The notes: generated from the sequence alone by a model not told the origin. A DNA stretch of 64,000 nucleotides from Deinococcus roseus (GCF_014646895.1 NZ_BMOD01000001.1:429172-493171), one strand, 5' to 3'; counted from the stretch's first letter, positions 38,816-48,425 are shown. Made by a program: numbers and translations.

Positions 38816-40942
38816 TCAGGGCAGGTACAGCATGATGGCTCCAAGTTGATCTGTTCTGAGCATGTTGATGTGCATGGATTGTAAGCGTTCTAACACTTCT
38901 GTATGTGGGTGGCCATAATTGTTTTTCCCAGAGCTGATCACTGCATATTGGGGGTGTATTTCTTGCAAGAAAGCCTCATTGCTGGAATGCCTGCTGCCAT
39001 GGTGTGCCACCTTCAGGACATTCAGCGGACCCACACCCAGTTTGTTTTCCAGAGGATCTGGCAAATCTCCCAGAAAAACTGTGCTGAACGTGTGACGTTC
39101 CAGACGGATCACCAAGCTGTTGTCGTTGTCTTCTTTGCTCCAGGGGGCACCTTCTGGATAAAGCACCTGCAAAGCCGTGTCATTCACAGTGAAGGTGTCT
39201 CCCCTGCGCACTTCCCGGATGGAGATGTTTTTGCTGCGAGCCACCTGCAAGACCTCCTGCAAAACAGGATCTTCCTCTTTGAGGTGCCCCAGCCAGAGTT
39301 CTCCTGTGGGAATCTGCTCCAGCACTGCCGCAAGACCTTCAATGTGGTCGGTGTCTGCATGGCTGGCCACCACCACATCCAGATGGAAAATTCCCAGTTT
39401 CCTCAGTGCAGGCAGCACTGTTTTGCTGCCCACATCAAAAGAACTGCCTGGACTGCCTCCTCCATCAATCAGCACATTGAAATGCCCGAGTTGCAGCAAT
39501 GTGCTGTCTCCCTGCCCCACATCCAGGTACACAATGCGGTAAGGAGGAAACATCTGGGATGGAAGCCAGGACAGCAATGCAGCCAGCAAACTGCAGGTCA
39601 GCATGCGCACTGCATTCAGTTGGTTTCTCAGCCACCAGAACGCTGCAAGAAGCCAGAGCAAGTACAGCACCAGACCAGCCGGGCTGATGTGTCCCCAGGG
39701 CAAGGGGGGCACCTTTGCAAACAGAGAAATCAGCCACAGGAACACCGTCAGAACCAGTCCTATCAGGGGGTTGATCAGGAAGGCCAGTTTGCCCAGCAAA
39801 CCTGCCAGCATTCCAGCAGGCACCAGCACCACCATGAAAGGTCCCAGAATCAGGTTGCTGAGCGGGCTGATCCAGGGCAGGGCGTTGAAATTGCTGGCCA
39901 CCACAGGCAATGTGGTCAGCTCTGCACACAGGGTCGCTGCCAGACCATAAGCAAGCCAGCGGGGAATGCGGTCTGGAAGTTTGTTGACCACCTCTGGCAC
40001 AAACCCCAGGCCCAGCACGGCCAGATAAGAAAGCTGAAACCCCACATCAAAGAGCCACATGGGGTAACACAGCAAACTGACCAGAGCTGTGAGGGCCAGG
40101 GTACCCAGCAAATCCAGTTTGCCCCGTCCCAGATAAAGGGACAGCAACACCACAGTTCCTTGCAACACAGCCCGCAAAATGCTGGGTTCAATGCCCACCA
40201 GAAGCAGGTATGCACCCAGAAATCCCAGCAGAAACAGGTGCCTTTTGCTGCCCCACCTGCGCAGCAGCAGTTCCAGGATTCCCACCAGAATGGCCACATG
40301 CTGCCCACTGAGGGCCAGAAAGTGGGCCACTCCTGCACGGGCAAAGGCGTCCTGCATGGACCAGCCTCCCAGTTGCTGGTCTTTGAGGTTCTGTTTGTCT
40401 CCCAGTTCCAGGGCCACCATCAGGGCGGCTTGCTGTGGGTTCAGGTGGGTGGTCAGGCCCGTCTGAAAGTGGCTCTTGAAGCCCAGATCTGGCTCAGAAG
40501 ACACCACCTTGCCTCCATACAGCACACCTTGCACCCCACGCAGATGCAACCACTGGGCGTAATCAAACGCATGGAAATTGCGTTTGCCTTCTGGCGGGTT
40601 CAGGGCGCCCCGGATCACCAGATGACCTGCTGGAACCTTCGGAGCTGGAGCCAGCGCAATTCGGGCTGCTGGTTCTTTTAACTGCAAAAATGATCCATCC
40701 CAATCCCCAGAAAATTCCCATTTCTGGCCGTAATAGGGCTGCAGGGGATCAGGTGTTTTCAGCAAGGATCCAGAGTGAAAATACCCCCATCCCAGACAGA
40801 CCAGGGCCAGCATCAGACCAGGAACAGAGCGCAGAAACAGCAGCGCCAGCAGCAGAACCACACTCCAGAATTGTCCATTTGCCAGCAAAATCCCTGCACA
40901 CAGGGCCGCCAGCAAGTAAACAGGCAGGGTCAGAACACGCAT
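38816..40942 (-). CDS. comEC: DNA internalization competence protein ComEC/Rec2
   Basis: A 708-aa inner-membrane channel for single-stranded DNA during natural transformation. The N-terminal region has membrane helices and an OB-like domain (about 65-170). The central competence domain has LALSGQHVAILVG and about ten helices. The C-terminal metallo-beta-lactamase-like nuclease domain (about 470-708) has YLDVGQGDSTLLQ, SHADTDHIEG and KVAHHGSRHSS. It overlaps the comEA stop by one base. Confidence 0.95.
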   Translation of the reverse strand: MRVLTLPVYLLAALCAGILLANGQFWSVVLLLALLFLRSVPGLMLALVCLGWGYFHSGSLLKTPDPLQPYYGQKWEFSGDWDGSFLQLKEPAARIALAPAPKVPAGHLVIRGALNPPEGKRNFHAFDYAQWLHLRGVQGVLYGGKVVSSEPDLGFKSHFQTGLTTHLNPQQAALMVALELGDKQNLKDQQLGGWSMQDAFARAGVAHFLALSGQHVAILVGILELLLRRWGSKRHLFLLGFLGAYLLLVGIEPSILRAVLQGTVVLLSLYLGRGKLDLLGTLALTALVSLLCYPMWLFDVGFQLSYLAVLGLGFVPEVVNKLPDRIPRWLAYGLAATLCAELTTLPVVASNFNALPWISPLSNLILGPFMVVLVPAGMLAGLLGKLAFLINPLIGLVLTVFLWLISLFAKVPPLPWGHISPAGLVLYLLWLLAAFWWLRNQLNAVRMLTCSLLAALLSWLPSQMFPPYRIVYLDVGQGDSTLLQLGHFNVLIDGGGSPGSSFDVGSKTVLPALRKLGIFHLDVVVASHADTDHIEGLAAVLEQIPTGELWLGHLKEEDPVLQEVLQVARSKNISIREVRRGDTFTVNDTALQVLYPEGAPWSKEDNDNSLVIRLERHTFSTVFLGDLPDPLENKLGVGPLNVLKVAHHGSRHSSNEAFLQEIHPQYAVISSGKNNYGHPHTEVLERLQSMHINMLRTDQLGAIMLYLP

Positions 40943-41310
40943 CAGAAAGTGACCAGTGGCTCCAGGGCATGCAGCATTTTCTCCCCGATGCCTTTCACTG
41001 CATCCAGGTCCTGCAGACTGTGGTACGGACGGTGGTCCAGGATGCGCTGGGCCAGTTTTTCCCCCACCCTGGGAAGTTCAATCAGATCCTGCAAAGAAGC
41101 GGTGTTCAGGTTGATTTTTCCCACCACAACAGGCCGAATGCTGGCCGTAGACACAGGAGACACAGGAGGCGCAGCAGCTGGGGCCACCTGCCGCACAGCA
41201 GGCATGGACCGCACCGTTTCCAGATGCACCCTGGGTGCCCTCAGGTGGTCCATCAGGATCCACACGCCCACCAGCAAAAAAGCCATCAAAAGACCATGCA
41301 CAGGTTTCAT
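40942..41310 (-). CDS. comEA: Competence DNA-binding protein ComEA
   Basis: A 122-aa DNA receptor with one N-terminal membrane helix (residues 6-20), a Pro/Ala/Val-rich linker and a C-terminal helix-hairpin-helix domain (INLNTASLQDLIELPRVGEKLAQRI). It passes incoming DNA to ComEC, encoded next. TAATTT lies 9 bases before ATG 41310, so the operon start is probably leaderless. Confidence 0.94.
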   Translation of the reverse strand: MKPVHGLLMAFLLVGVWILMDHLRAPRVHLETVRSMPAVRQVAPAAAPPVSPVSTASIRPVVVGKINLNTASLQDLIELPRVGEKLAQRILDHRPYHSLQDLDAVKGIGEKMLHALEPLVTF

Positions 41311-41405
41311 TCCGCTTCCAAATTAGCGGCTTTGCACAGCAAAAGAAAGCCCCAGAACAGCAAAATCGGGATTTTACTGAAGGGTCATGGGGCGCATCCG
41401 GGGAT

Positions 41406-42509
41406 TCAATTCAGGGTTTTCGCTGGGCGGTTGTGGGGGTAACTGCTGCCCCGCTGGATGTCCTGCAACTGGGGCATGGTCTTGTTGCGTCCTGCGGCTT
41501 TGGCCTGATAGAGCGCCTGATCTGCCCGCTGAATCAGGGACTGGATGGAATCCAGAGGGGCCAGTTCGGAAACACCCACACTGATGGTCACGCTGCCCAC
41601 CTTCTTGAACTTGATGGAACGCATCACCACATGGATGAATTCTGCCACCTGCCAGGCCCGGTGCAAATCCATCTCGGGCAGGATCACCAGAAATTCCTCG
41701 CCTCCCCAGCGGCCAGCAATGGCGTTTTTGGGCAGGTGGAGGTGCAAAACTTCGGCGAAACCCTTGAGGATGATGTCCCCGGTGGCATGCCCGAACAGGT
41801 CATTGATCTGCTTGAAGTGGTCGAGGTCCAACAGCAGCAAAGACACCGTTTTGTCGTAACGCACGGCAAAACTGACCACCTCGTTGAGCTGGTCTTCCAG
41901 GTAACGGCGGTTGTACAGGCCAGTCAGGGCATCGCTGTTGGCTTCCCGGTAGGCCAGCACGTATTTGTCCTTGATCAGGATCACGTATCTGGACATCATG
42001 ATGGTCACCACCGAAGCCACATAAAAATGAATCAGCCAGGCCATCTGGCTGGGATCGATTCTGGAGAGGGTTCCCAGGTGCACCACCAGACTGAACAGGC
42101 TGAGCACCAGAAGCCCCAGGGCCAGACGGTGTGCGGTCTGGCTGGGATAAAGCACATAAATCACCATGTACTGCACGGGAAACCACAGGCTGAAGGCCAG
42201 AAACAGCGGCTGGGCTGTGCTCTGCTCAAAAAAACCATTCAGGCACAACAGCAGGTACAGTATCGTGGTGCCCAGGTAAATGTTCTTGATGATCGGGTAG
42301 GTTCTGGGGACCTGCCACACCACCACCGACAGAATCAGCCAGGCCATCAGCAAGAAAGGCAGGGTGACATGGTACAGCCAGGAATACTGGGCAATGGAAA
42401 CCCAGTAAGCTGCGGTGCTTCCCAGAGCAGCAATGCCCAGGGTGGCCCGCATCAACTGCAGCTCCAACTGTTCGAATTGTCGGTCTAAATCCACATGGAG
42501 GTGGCGCAT
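41406..42509 (-). CDS. Membrane diguanylate cyclase (GGDEF domain)
   Basis: A 367-aa protein with about six N-terminal membrane helices (residues 20-180) and a GGDEF domain (about 190-345). The domain contains SDALTGLYNRRYLE, LLLLDLDHFKQIND and the active loop GRWGGEEF. GGEEF is an active form, so it should make cyclic di-GMP. An RxxD inhibitory site is not evident in the expected place. No c-di-GMP target gene is recognisable nearby. TAAAAT lies 17 bases before the start. Confidence 0.9.
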   Translation of the reverse strand: MRHLHVDLDRQFEQLELQLMRATLGIAALGSTAAYWVSIAQYSWLYHVTLPFLLMAWLILSVVVWQVPRTYPIIKNIYLGTTILYLLLCLNGFFEQSTAQPLFLAFSLWFPVQYMVIYVLYPSQTAHRLALGLLVLSLFSLVVHLGTLSRIDPSQMAWLIHFYVASVVTIMMSRYVILIKDKYVLAYREANSDALTGLYNRRYLEDQLNEVVSFAVRYDKTVSLLLLDLDHFKQINDLFGHATGDIILKGFAEVLHLHLPKNAIAGRWGGEEFLVILPEMDLHRAWQVAEFIHVVMRSIKFKKVGSVTISVGVSELAPLDSIQSLIQRADQALYQAKAAGRNKTMPQLQDIQRGSSYPHNRPAKTLN

Positions 42510-42563
42510 ATCAGAGTGACTTTTTCATTTTACATGTTTTTGCTGCACTTTGTTTCACAGATT

Positions 42564-42592
42564 TTAACAAGCTGGAAAAGAAGACGTATACT
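42564..42592 (+). promoter_or_regulatory. rlmB promoter, near consensus
   Basis: TTAACA (42564-42569), a 17-base spacer, TATACT (42587-42592), and ATG 6 bases later. It is the clearest leaderless promoter in the window. Confidence 0.8.
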
Positions 42593-42598
42593 GGCATA

Positions 42599-43312
42599 AT
42601 GCTGATTTATGGAAGAAACCCAGTCTTTGAAGCCCTGCGCAACGGCGAGGTGCTGGAAGTGCTGGTGGCAAAAGGCATCGAGCCGCGCGTGGTGCGTGAA
42701 CTGGAAGAATACAACCTCCCCCTCAAGTTCATTCCCCGCATCGAAATGGACCAGATGGTGGGCTCCACCCAGCACCAGGGCCTGATTGCCGAAGTGGCAG
42801 ATTTGCACTTCAGTGAAGTGGATGACATTCTGGATCTGGCCGAGCAGAAGGGCGAACAGGTGTTGATGGTTTTGCTGGACGGCATCACCGACCCCAGAAA
42901 CTTTGGGGCCATCATCCGCAGCGCTGAAGTGCTGGGTGCCCATGGTGTGGTGGTGGAAGAACGCCGCAGTGCTCCCCTCTCTGCCGTGGTGGCCAAGACC
43001 GCCGCAGGAGCCACCGCGTACCTGCCCATTGCCCAGGTGAAAAACATGGCCCGCTTCATCGACCAGCTCAAAGAGCATGGCGTGTGGGTGTACGGCGCAG
43101 CAGGAGAAGCCCGCATGAACATCACCCAGGTGGATTATGACCGCCCGCTGGCCCTGGTGATTGGTTCTGAGGGGGACGGAATGCGCCGTCTGGTGCGTGA
43201 CAAATGCGACGAACTGGTGTCCATTCCCATCCAGGGCAAAATCCAGAGCCTGAATGCCAGTGTGGCCGCCAGCATCCTGATCTATCAGGCCGTTCAGTCC
43301 AGAGGCAAGTAA
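42599..43312 (+). CDS. rlmB: 23S rRNA (guanosine-2'-O)-methyltransferase RlmB
   Basis: A 237-aa SPOUT methyltransferase with an N-terminal L30e-like RNA-binding part (YGRNPVFEALRNG) and the three SpoU motifs: DGITDPRNFGAIIRSAE, ALVIGSEGDGMRRLV and IPIQGKIQSLNASVAASI. It matches RlmB (G2251) best; a tRNA (TrmH-like) target is less likely. It starts leaderless from a consensus promoter. Confidence 0.9.
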   Translation: MLIYGRNPVFEALRNGEVLEVLVAKGIEPRVVRELEEYNLPLKFIPRIEMDQMVGSTQHQGLIAEVADLHFSEVDDILDLAEQKGEQVLMVLLDGITDPRNFGAIIRSAEVLGAHGVVVEERRSAPLSAVVAKTAAGATAYLPIAQVKNMARFIDQLKEHGVWVYGAAGEARMNITQVDYDRPLALVIGSEGDGMRRLVRDKCDELVSIPIQGKIQSLNASVAASILIYQAVQSRGK

Positions 43313-43375
43313 CCCGTTTTGATGGCTTGCCCAGGTTCAATGTGAATCTGGGTTTTTTGTTCCAGAGGATGACCC

Positions 43376-44326
43376 ATGACCGAAAGCGAACAGACTTTAC
43401 ACCCCACCATGCCTGCAGAAGACCTGGGCATTGGATCCGTGCAGGCCCAGAGAACCGAGCGTTTCCTCACCCGGGATGGACGGTTCAACACAAAACGCAT
43501 CGGTCTGGGTTTTCTGAGCAGCCTGAGCCCTTTTCATTTGTTGCTGTCTTTGAGCTGGGGAAAATTCTTTGCCCTGGTGGGAAGCCTCTTTGTGGGACTC
43601 AATGTGCTGTTTGCCTTTTTCTACATGGTGTGCGGAACAGATGCCCTGCAGATGACCACCGAACACCCCATCGAAAACACTTTCTGGCGGGCTTTTTTCT
43701 TCAGCATCGAGACTTTCTCCACCATTGGGTACGGGCACATCGCACCCACCACCCTGGCAGCGCATCTGGTGTCCAGCATTGAGGCTTTTACAGGCTTGCT
43801 GGGAGCCGCACTGATCACAGGCGTGCTGTTTGCCCGGTTCTCCCGACCCACCACCCGCATCCTCTGGAGCAACAATGCCATCTTTGCACCTTACAGAGGT
43901 GGGCAGGGCCTGATGGTCCGCATGACCAACGGGGCACACAACGAACTGATCGAACTGGACGTTCAGGTGGTGCTGGTGCAATTTGAAGGGGTCAATGGGC
44001 AGCGCACACGTCGCTTTTATCCTCTCAAACTGGAAAGGAATCAGGTGGAGTTTTTCTCCCTGGCCTGGACCATTGTGCACCCCATAGACGAAGAAAGCCC
44101 TCTGTGGGGTCACAGTGAGGCCGAATTGCAGGCCAGAGACATCGAACTGCTGGTGGTGGTCCACGGCACCGACGACATGCTGGCCCAGCACATCCATGCC
44201 CGGGCCTCCTACAAAACCGAGGATTTCCGCTGGAACGTGAAATTTGCCAGCATCTATGTGCCCAACGACCACGGCGCAGTGGCCATTGATGTGCGCAAGC
44301 TCAGCGAGTTGGAAGAGGTGCGCTGA
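43376..44326 (+). CDS. Inward-rectifier-type potassium channel (KirBac)
   Basis: A 316-aa channel subunit. Two membrane helices (about 62-85 and 135-160) flank the pore helix and selectivity filter TIGYGHIAP. A long C-terminal immunoglobulin-like cytoplasmic domain follows, with LMVRMTNGAHNELIELDVQV, typical of Kir channels. AGAGGA lies about 7 bases before ATG 43376. Its stop is 4 bases from the stop of the opposite-strand gene. Confidence 0.92.
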   Translation: MTESEQTLHPTMPAEDLGIGSVQAQRTERFLTRDGRFNTKRIGLGFLSSLSPFHLLLSLSWGKFFALVGSLFVGLNVLFAFFYMVCGTDALQMTTEHPIENTFWRAFFFSIETFSTIGYGHIAPTTLAAHLVSSIEAFTGLLGAALITGVLFARFSRPTTRILWSNNAIFAPYRGGQGLMVRMTNGAHNELIELDVQVVLVQFEGVNGQRTRRFYPLKLERNQVEFFSLAWTIVHPIDEESPLWGHSEAELQARDIELLVVVHGTDDMLAQHIHARASYKTEDFRWNVKFASIYVPNDHGAVAIDVRKLSELEEVR

Positions 44327-44330
44327 GCAA

Positions 44331-44771
44331 TCAGTAAGCCCCGTACCGCAAAAACTCCCGCATTTTGAAAGCACAGGTGTCATCGCTGGTGATTCGAGCA
44401 CTGCCCGTGATGGTCCTGAGCTTGCCCCCTTCAGAAAGGTACACCTGGGTCACGTAATACCCCTTGCCCTGGCTGTTCATGGTGTAAACAGCCATCACGG
44501 CCCACTGGTTCAGACGTGAAGTGGATTCTGTGGACACATCTTTCATTTTCTGCTGTTCCAGTGCAGACTTCAGTTTGCGACCAAATGCGTCTGCATCTTC
44601 ACGGGTGGCCAGCGGCTCGAAGGGTTTGGTGTGTTGTGTCTCCCTCAGCAAACAGGACGAACCTTCACTGACCCAGACGGTGGGGGTCAGTGAGGTCCAG
44701 CCCTCCAGAGGCACATTGATGGCAGAAGCTGTGGAAAGCAGCAGAAGTCCAGTCCAGACCAGGCGTTTCAT
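44331..44771 (-). CDS. Hypothetical exported protein
   Basis: A 146-aa protein with a signal peptide (MKRLVWTGLLLLSTASA, cleavage after ASA). The mature domain has two cysteines (SSCLLRE and DDTCAFK) and a central Lys/Gln-rich helix. No recognised family. ATG 44771 has TACCTT (44779-44784) 7 bases upstream, a leaderless start. It follows bstA by 24 bases on the same strand. Confidence 0.6.
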   Translation of the reverse strand: MKRLVWTGLLLLSTASAINVPLEGWTSLTPTVWVSEGSSCLLRETQHTKPFEPLATREDADAFGRKLKSALEQQKMKDVSTESTSRLNQWAVMAVYTMNSQGKGYYVTQVYLSEGGKLRTITGSARITSDDTCAFKMREFLRYGAY

Positions 44772-44795
44772 CTGCACCAAGGTACCACAGCAGAA

Positions 44796-45308
44796 TTAAT
44801 CTTTTTTGAGCGCCAGACGGATGTGCTCCAGGTGATGTCTGACATGCCATTCGTGTTTGCTGATCAGCCTCCAGATGGCCTGCTTGCCTTCTTCCGGGTG
44901 AATGAATTCCCGTTGCAGTTCAGGCATCGACACATGCTTCAGGAGGTGCAACCAGCGGTCATTGACGGCCTTGAATTGGTGCACAGCCACATCAACAGGC
45001 AAATTGTAATCCTGCAGGGCAGCCCACAACTCCTGAGGAAAAGGCTGAATGGTCGGGACATCCAGGGTCAAACCAAAACGGAAACGGTTGAACCCCTGGT
45101 CATGCGCATCGGCAATGTGAAACGCCAGTTGCCGGACGGTAAAACTGCCCTCCCGGTACTGCCTGTGCAGGTCCTGCTCGGTGAGGGGGCAGACCAGGTC
45201 ATGGAAATCTCTGGAGAACCCCTGGAAAAGCTGTACATACTGGTCCAGAAGTTCCTTGGACAGTGCATCGGGGATGGATAATTTACCAACAGGGTATTGT
45301 TTGTCCAT
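44796..45308 (-). CDS. DinB-fold bacillithiol transferase (YfiT/BstA type)
   Basis: A 170-aa four-helix protein close to Bacillus YfiT/BstA: YPVGKLSIPDAL at the start, FTVRQLAFHIADAHDQGFNRFRF with the first His, PTIQPFPQELWAAL, and KHEWHVRHHLEHI with the last two metal-binding His. BstA-type enzymes attach bacillithiol to electrophiles such as antibiotics. bshB1 in this window shows the thiol is made. Leaderless: TACCAT (45314-45319) lies 5 bases before the ATG. Confidence 0.82.
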   Translation of the reverse strand: MDKQYPVGKLSIPDALSKELLDQYVQLFQGFSRDFHDLVCPLTEQDLHRQYREGSFTVRQLAFHIADAHDQGFNRFRFGLTLDVPTIQPFPQELWAALQDYNLPVDVAVHQFKAVNDRWLHLLKHVSMPELQREFIHPEEGKQAIWRLISKHEWHVRHHLEHIRLALKKD

Positions 45309-45363
45309 AGGTCATGGTAGCAGGAGCAGCGTGAAAAAGATCAGGGGGATGGGTCAGGGTTGC

Positions 45364-46335
45364 TCAGAACTGCAGGTCCGTGACCACAGGCAGGTGGTCT
45401 GACCCCGTACTTTCCTCCACCCAGGTTTTGCGGGCAACAAGGTCTGGAGAGGTCCAGATGTGGTCGATCCTCAGCACTTTGAAAGAGGCATTCCAGGTGT
45501 GTCCAAAACCCAATCCTGAATGTGCAAAAGCATTGTCAAGTTGATTTTCAAGCTGGCGGTACAGGGGTCCCAGAGGGGGCATGTTGAAATCACCACAGGC
45601 CAGAAAAAGCCGGTTTTGTTGTTTTGCATTGTTGTGGGCTTCCAGCAGAACATTCACCCCTTCCTGGCGGACATGGCTGACCTTCTGGGCACGTTCATGC
45701 ATTTTGTTCCCAAACTGGGGGTCCCAGGGGGCAGCATTCAGGCGGTGCCTGTCCAGGTGGGCTGTGACCATGTGCAGCGTTTTGCCCTGAACCTGCACGG
45801 TGGCTTCCAGCTCTATGTGAGGGGTGCTGGGAAACTCCAGTTTGCGCTTCTGCACCACAGGAAAACGGCTCAGGATGACCAGTTCATCCCCCTGTGCCAT
45901 CTGCCAGCGAGGGTCCTGCTTCTGCAAAGCCGCAAACAATCTGGGACCAAAACTTTTGGCTTCCTGGACACACAGCAGGTCGGGTTTCACCTGATTCACT
46001 GTGGCCAGAATGGGCTTCATGCCTGCAATTCCTCCATGCAAGTTCCAGGTCATCACCCGGAGACTTGAAGAGGGCACTGGAGCAGGCCAGTGCAGTTGCA
46101 GGCCCATCAGCAGAAAAAGCCAGACCAGCACCACTGGAACCTGCATCAGCAAGACCCTCCAGCGCTTTTTGAACAGTGCCCACAACACCACCAGCACGGT
46201 GGGAATGATGTAAACATGCTGGGGGATGGAAGCCAGAAAAGTGTAAACCCAGTGGGTTTCTGCACGGGTCTGGTGCAGGTACCACAGGATCAGCATGGGA
46301 AGTACATTCAGGAGCAAACCCAAAAACAGAAGCAT
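45364..46335 (-). CDS. Membrane-bound endonuclease/exonuclease/phosphatase-family protein
   Basis: A 323-aa protein. Three N-terminal membrane helices (about 2-100) precede an EEP domain with RVMTWNLHGG, LLCVQEAKSF, TAHLDRH, LACGDFNMPP and GSDHLPVVTDL, the catalytic set of DNase I-like phosphodiesterases. Many similar membrane-tethered EEP proteins are of unknown substrate. ATG 46335 is chosen for TATCTT 8 bases upstream; the longer frame is not supported. Confidence 0.85.
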   Translation of the reverse strand: MLLFLGLLLNVLPMLILWYLHQTRAETHWVYTFLASIPQHVYIIPTVLVVLWALFKKRWRVLLMQVPVVLVWLFLLMGLQLHWPAPVPSSSLRVMTWNLHGGIAGMKPILATVNQVKPDLLCVQEAKSFGPRLFAALQKQDPRWQMAQGDELVILSRFPVVQKRKLEFPSTPHIELEATVQVQGKTLHMVTAHLDRHRLNAAPWDPQFGNKMHERAQKVSHVRQEGVNVLLEAHNNAKQQNRLFLACGDFNMPPLGPLYRQLENQLDNAFAHSGLGFGHTWNASFKVLRIDHIWTSPDLVARKTWVEESTGSDHLPVVTDLQF

Positions 46336-46397
46336 TGATGTGTAAGATACACATGTTGTGTATGAATTGGGTGAACAACCCATTTGATCTTAACAAC

Positions 46398-46427
46398 AAA
46401 AACCCTCCTCCAAGAAGGAGGAGGGTT
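46398..46427 (-). terminator. Terminator of groES-groEL
   Basis: A perfect 11-bp stem, AACCCTCCTCC with GGAGGAGGGTT, followed by TTTTTGTTGTT on the minus strand. Confidence 0.88.
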
Positions 46428-46445
46428 GAAATCCCAGAAGGATTT

Positions 46446-48083
46446 TTAGAAGTCCATGCCACCCATGTCAGGGCCGCCAGCAGGAGCAGGAGCGCCTTTG
46501 GGCTCAGGCTTGTCGGCGATGATGGCTTCGGTGGTCAGCACCAGGCTGCCGATGGAAGCAGCATTCTGCAGTGCGGTGCGGGTCACTTTGGCGGGGTCTA
46601 CGATGCCAGCGGCGATCATGTCGTCCACGAATTCACCGGTGGCGGCGTTGAAGCCGTAACGGGGTTCTTTGTTGTTCAGCACGGTGTTGACAATCACACT
46701 GCCTTCGAAGCCAGCGTTGAAGGCAATCTGGCGGGCGGGCTCTTCCAGGGCACGCAGCAGGATGCGAGCTCCAGTGGCTTCATCGCCCTGCAGGGTGTCA
46801 GCAAGTGCACGCACAGCGGGGATCACGCGCAGCAGGGTGGTGCCCCCACCGGACACGATGCCTTCTTCCACAGCACTGCGGGCGGTGGAAAGGGCGTCCT
46901 CGTAGCGGTGCTTCTTCTCTTTGAGTTCGGTTTCGGTGGCAGCACCCACACGGATCACAGCAACGCCGCCCGCCAGTTTGGCCAGACGCTCTTGCAGTTT
47001 TTCACGGGCGTAGTCGCTGTCGGTGCTGTCGAGTTCGGCCTTGATGGCATTCACGCGGGCATCGATTTCGACCTGTTTGCCATAACCATCAATGATGGTG
47101 GTGGTGTCCTTGGTGATGCGGACGCGTTTGGCGCGGCCCAGCATGTCCAGGGTGGTGCTTTCCAGCTTGTAGCCGAGTTCTTCGGAGATGACCACGCCGC
47201 CGGTCACAGCAGCGATGTCTTTCAGCATTTCTTTGCGGCGGTCACCAAAGCCGGGGGCTTTCACAGCGGCAATGTTGAGGGTTCCACGCAGTTTGTTCAG
47301 CACCAGGGTGGCCAGGGCTTCACCTTCGAGGTCTTCGGAGATGATCAGCAGGGGACGACCCGTCTGGGCAGCACGCTCCAGCACGGGCAGCAGGTCTTTC
47401 AGGGCAGAGATCTTCTTCTCATTGATGAGGATCAGGGCCTCTTCCAGAACAGCTTCCATGCTGTCAGGGCTGGTCACGAAGTAAGCAGAGATGTAGCCCT
47501 TGTCGAACTGCATGCCTTCCACAACGTCCACTTCGGTGGCCAGACCACGGGACTCCTCTACGGTGATCACGCCTTCTTTGCCCACGCGGTCCATGGCGTT
47601 GGCAATTTCTTTGCCAATTTCGGCGTCGTTGGCAGAAATGCCAGCCACTTCTTCGATGGCTTTGCTGTCTTCCACGGGCACGGCCAGACGCTGAATTTCT
47701 TCAACGGCAGCCACAACGGCTTTTTCAATGCCGCGTTTCAGGGCCAGAGGGTTGGCTCCGGCGACCACGTTGCGCAGGCCTTCTTTGATGATGGCCTGGC
47801 CCAACACGGTTGCGGTGGTGGTGCCGTCACCGGTGATGTCGTTGGTCTTGGAGGCCACTTCTTTGAGCAGTTGTGCGCCAATGTTCTCGAGTTTGTCGTC
47901 GAGTTCAATTTCTTTGGCCACGGTCACGCCGTCTTTGGTGATGGTGGGGCTGCCAAATTTCTTCTCGATCACCACGTTGCGACCACGGGGGCCAAGGGTC
48001 ACTTTCACAGCGTTGGCCACAGCATTGACGCCGCGTTCCAGTGAACGGCGGGCCTGCTCATCAAAAATCAGTTGTTTGGGCAT
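46446..48083 (-). CDS. groEL: Chaperonin GroEL (60 kDa)
   Basis: A 545-aa ATP-dependent protein-folding ring subunit. It has MPKQLIFDEQARRSLERGVN, the ATP-site TLGPRGRNVVIEKKFG and GDGTTTATVL, VEEGIVSGGGTTLLR, and a Gly-Met-type tail (GGPDMGGMDF) slightly different from the GGM repeats of E. coli. AAGGAG lies 6 bases before ATG 48083. It is the second gene of the heat-shock operon, 57 bases after groES. Confidence 0.97.
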   Translation of the reverse strand: MPKQLIFDEQARRSLERGVNAVANAVKVTLGPRGRNVVIEKKFGSPTITKDGVTVAKEIELDDKLENIGAQLLKEVASKTNDITGDGTTTATVLGQAIIKEGLRNVVAGANPLALKRGIEKAVVAAVEEIQRLAVPVEDSKAIEEVAGISANDAEIGKEIANAMDRVGKEGVITVEESRGLATEVDVVEGMQFDKGYISAYFVTSPDSMEAVLEEALILINEKKISALKDLLPVLERAAQTGRPLLIISEDLEGEALATLVLNKLRGTLNIAAVKAPGFGDRRKEMLKDIAAVTGGVVISEELGYKLESTTLDMLGRAKRVRITKDTTTIIDGYGKQVEIDARVNAIKAELDSTDSDYAREKLQERLAKLAGGVAVIRVGAATETELKEKKHRYEDALSTARSAVEEGIVSGGGTTLLRVIPAVRALADTLQGDEATGARILLRALEEPARQIAFNAGFEGSVIVNTVLNNKEPRYGFNAATGEFVDDMIAAGIVDPAKVTRTALQNAASIGSLVLTTEAIIADKPEPKGAPAPAGGPDMGGMDF

Positions 48084-48140
48084 GGGTTACTCCTTTACAG
48101 CACAGAGAGAAGGTTCAGGATGAACTGAGACTCGAAACGC

Positions 48141-48425
48141 TTACTCAACGATGGCGAGGATGTCGCGCTCGTTCAGGATGGTGTATTCGGTGCCTTCAAT
48201 TTCTAGGGTGGTGCCACCATATTTGGCGAAGACCACAACGTCCCCCTCTTTGACTTCCACGGGGACACGGGTGCCGTTGTCCAGGGTTTTGCCCTGGCCC
48301 ACAGCCACGACTTTGCCGCGCACGGGCTTCTCTTTTGCACTGTCGGGAAGAACGATACCGCCACGGGTGGTGGGGGCGTCTTGCACCAATTCGATCACGA
48401 CACGATCACCATAGGGTTTCAGCAT
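48141..48425 (-). CDS. groES: Co-chaperonin GroES (10 kDa)
   Basis: A 94-aa cap of the GroEL ring. MLKPYGDRVVIELVQ, the mobile-loop region TTRGGIVLPDSAKEKP and VVFAKYGGTTLEIEG are typical. ATG 48425 has GGAGG 8 bases upstream. It is first in the operon, expressed from the promoter at 48556-48583, with HAIR-like sites on both sides. Confidence 0.97.
   Translation of the reverse strand: MLKPYGDRVVIELVQDAPTTRGGIVLPDSAKEKPVRGKVVAVGQGKTLDNGTRVPVEVKEGDVVVFAKYGGTTLEIEGTEYTILNERDILAIVE

Noticed and set aside
38903..40681. 592-codon frame opposite comEC
   Set aside because: Antisense of comEC; rich in Gln/His, no recognisable domain, no start signal.
46335..48044. 569-codon open frame on the plus strand opposite groEL
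   Set aside because: It is the antisense of a conserved gene; its product is His/Gly/Phe-rich nonsense with no ribosome site, and groEL is certain.
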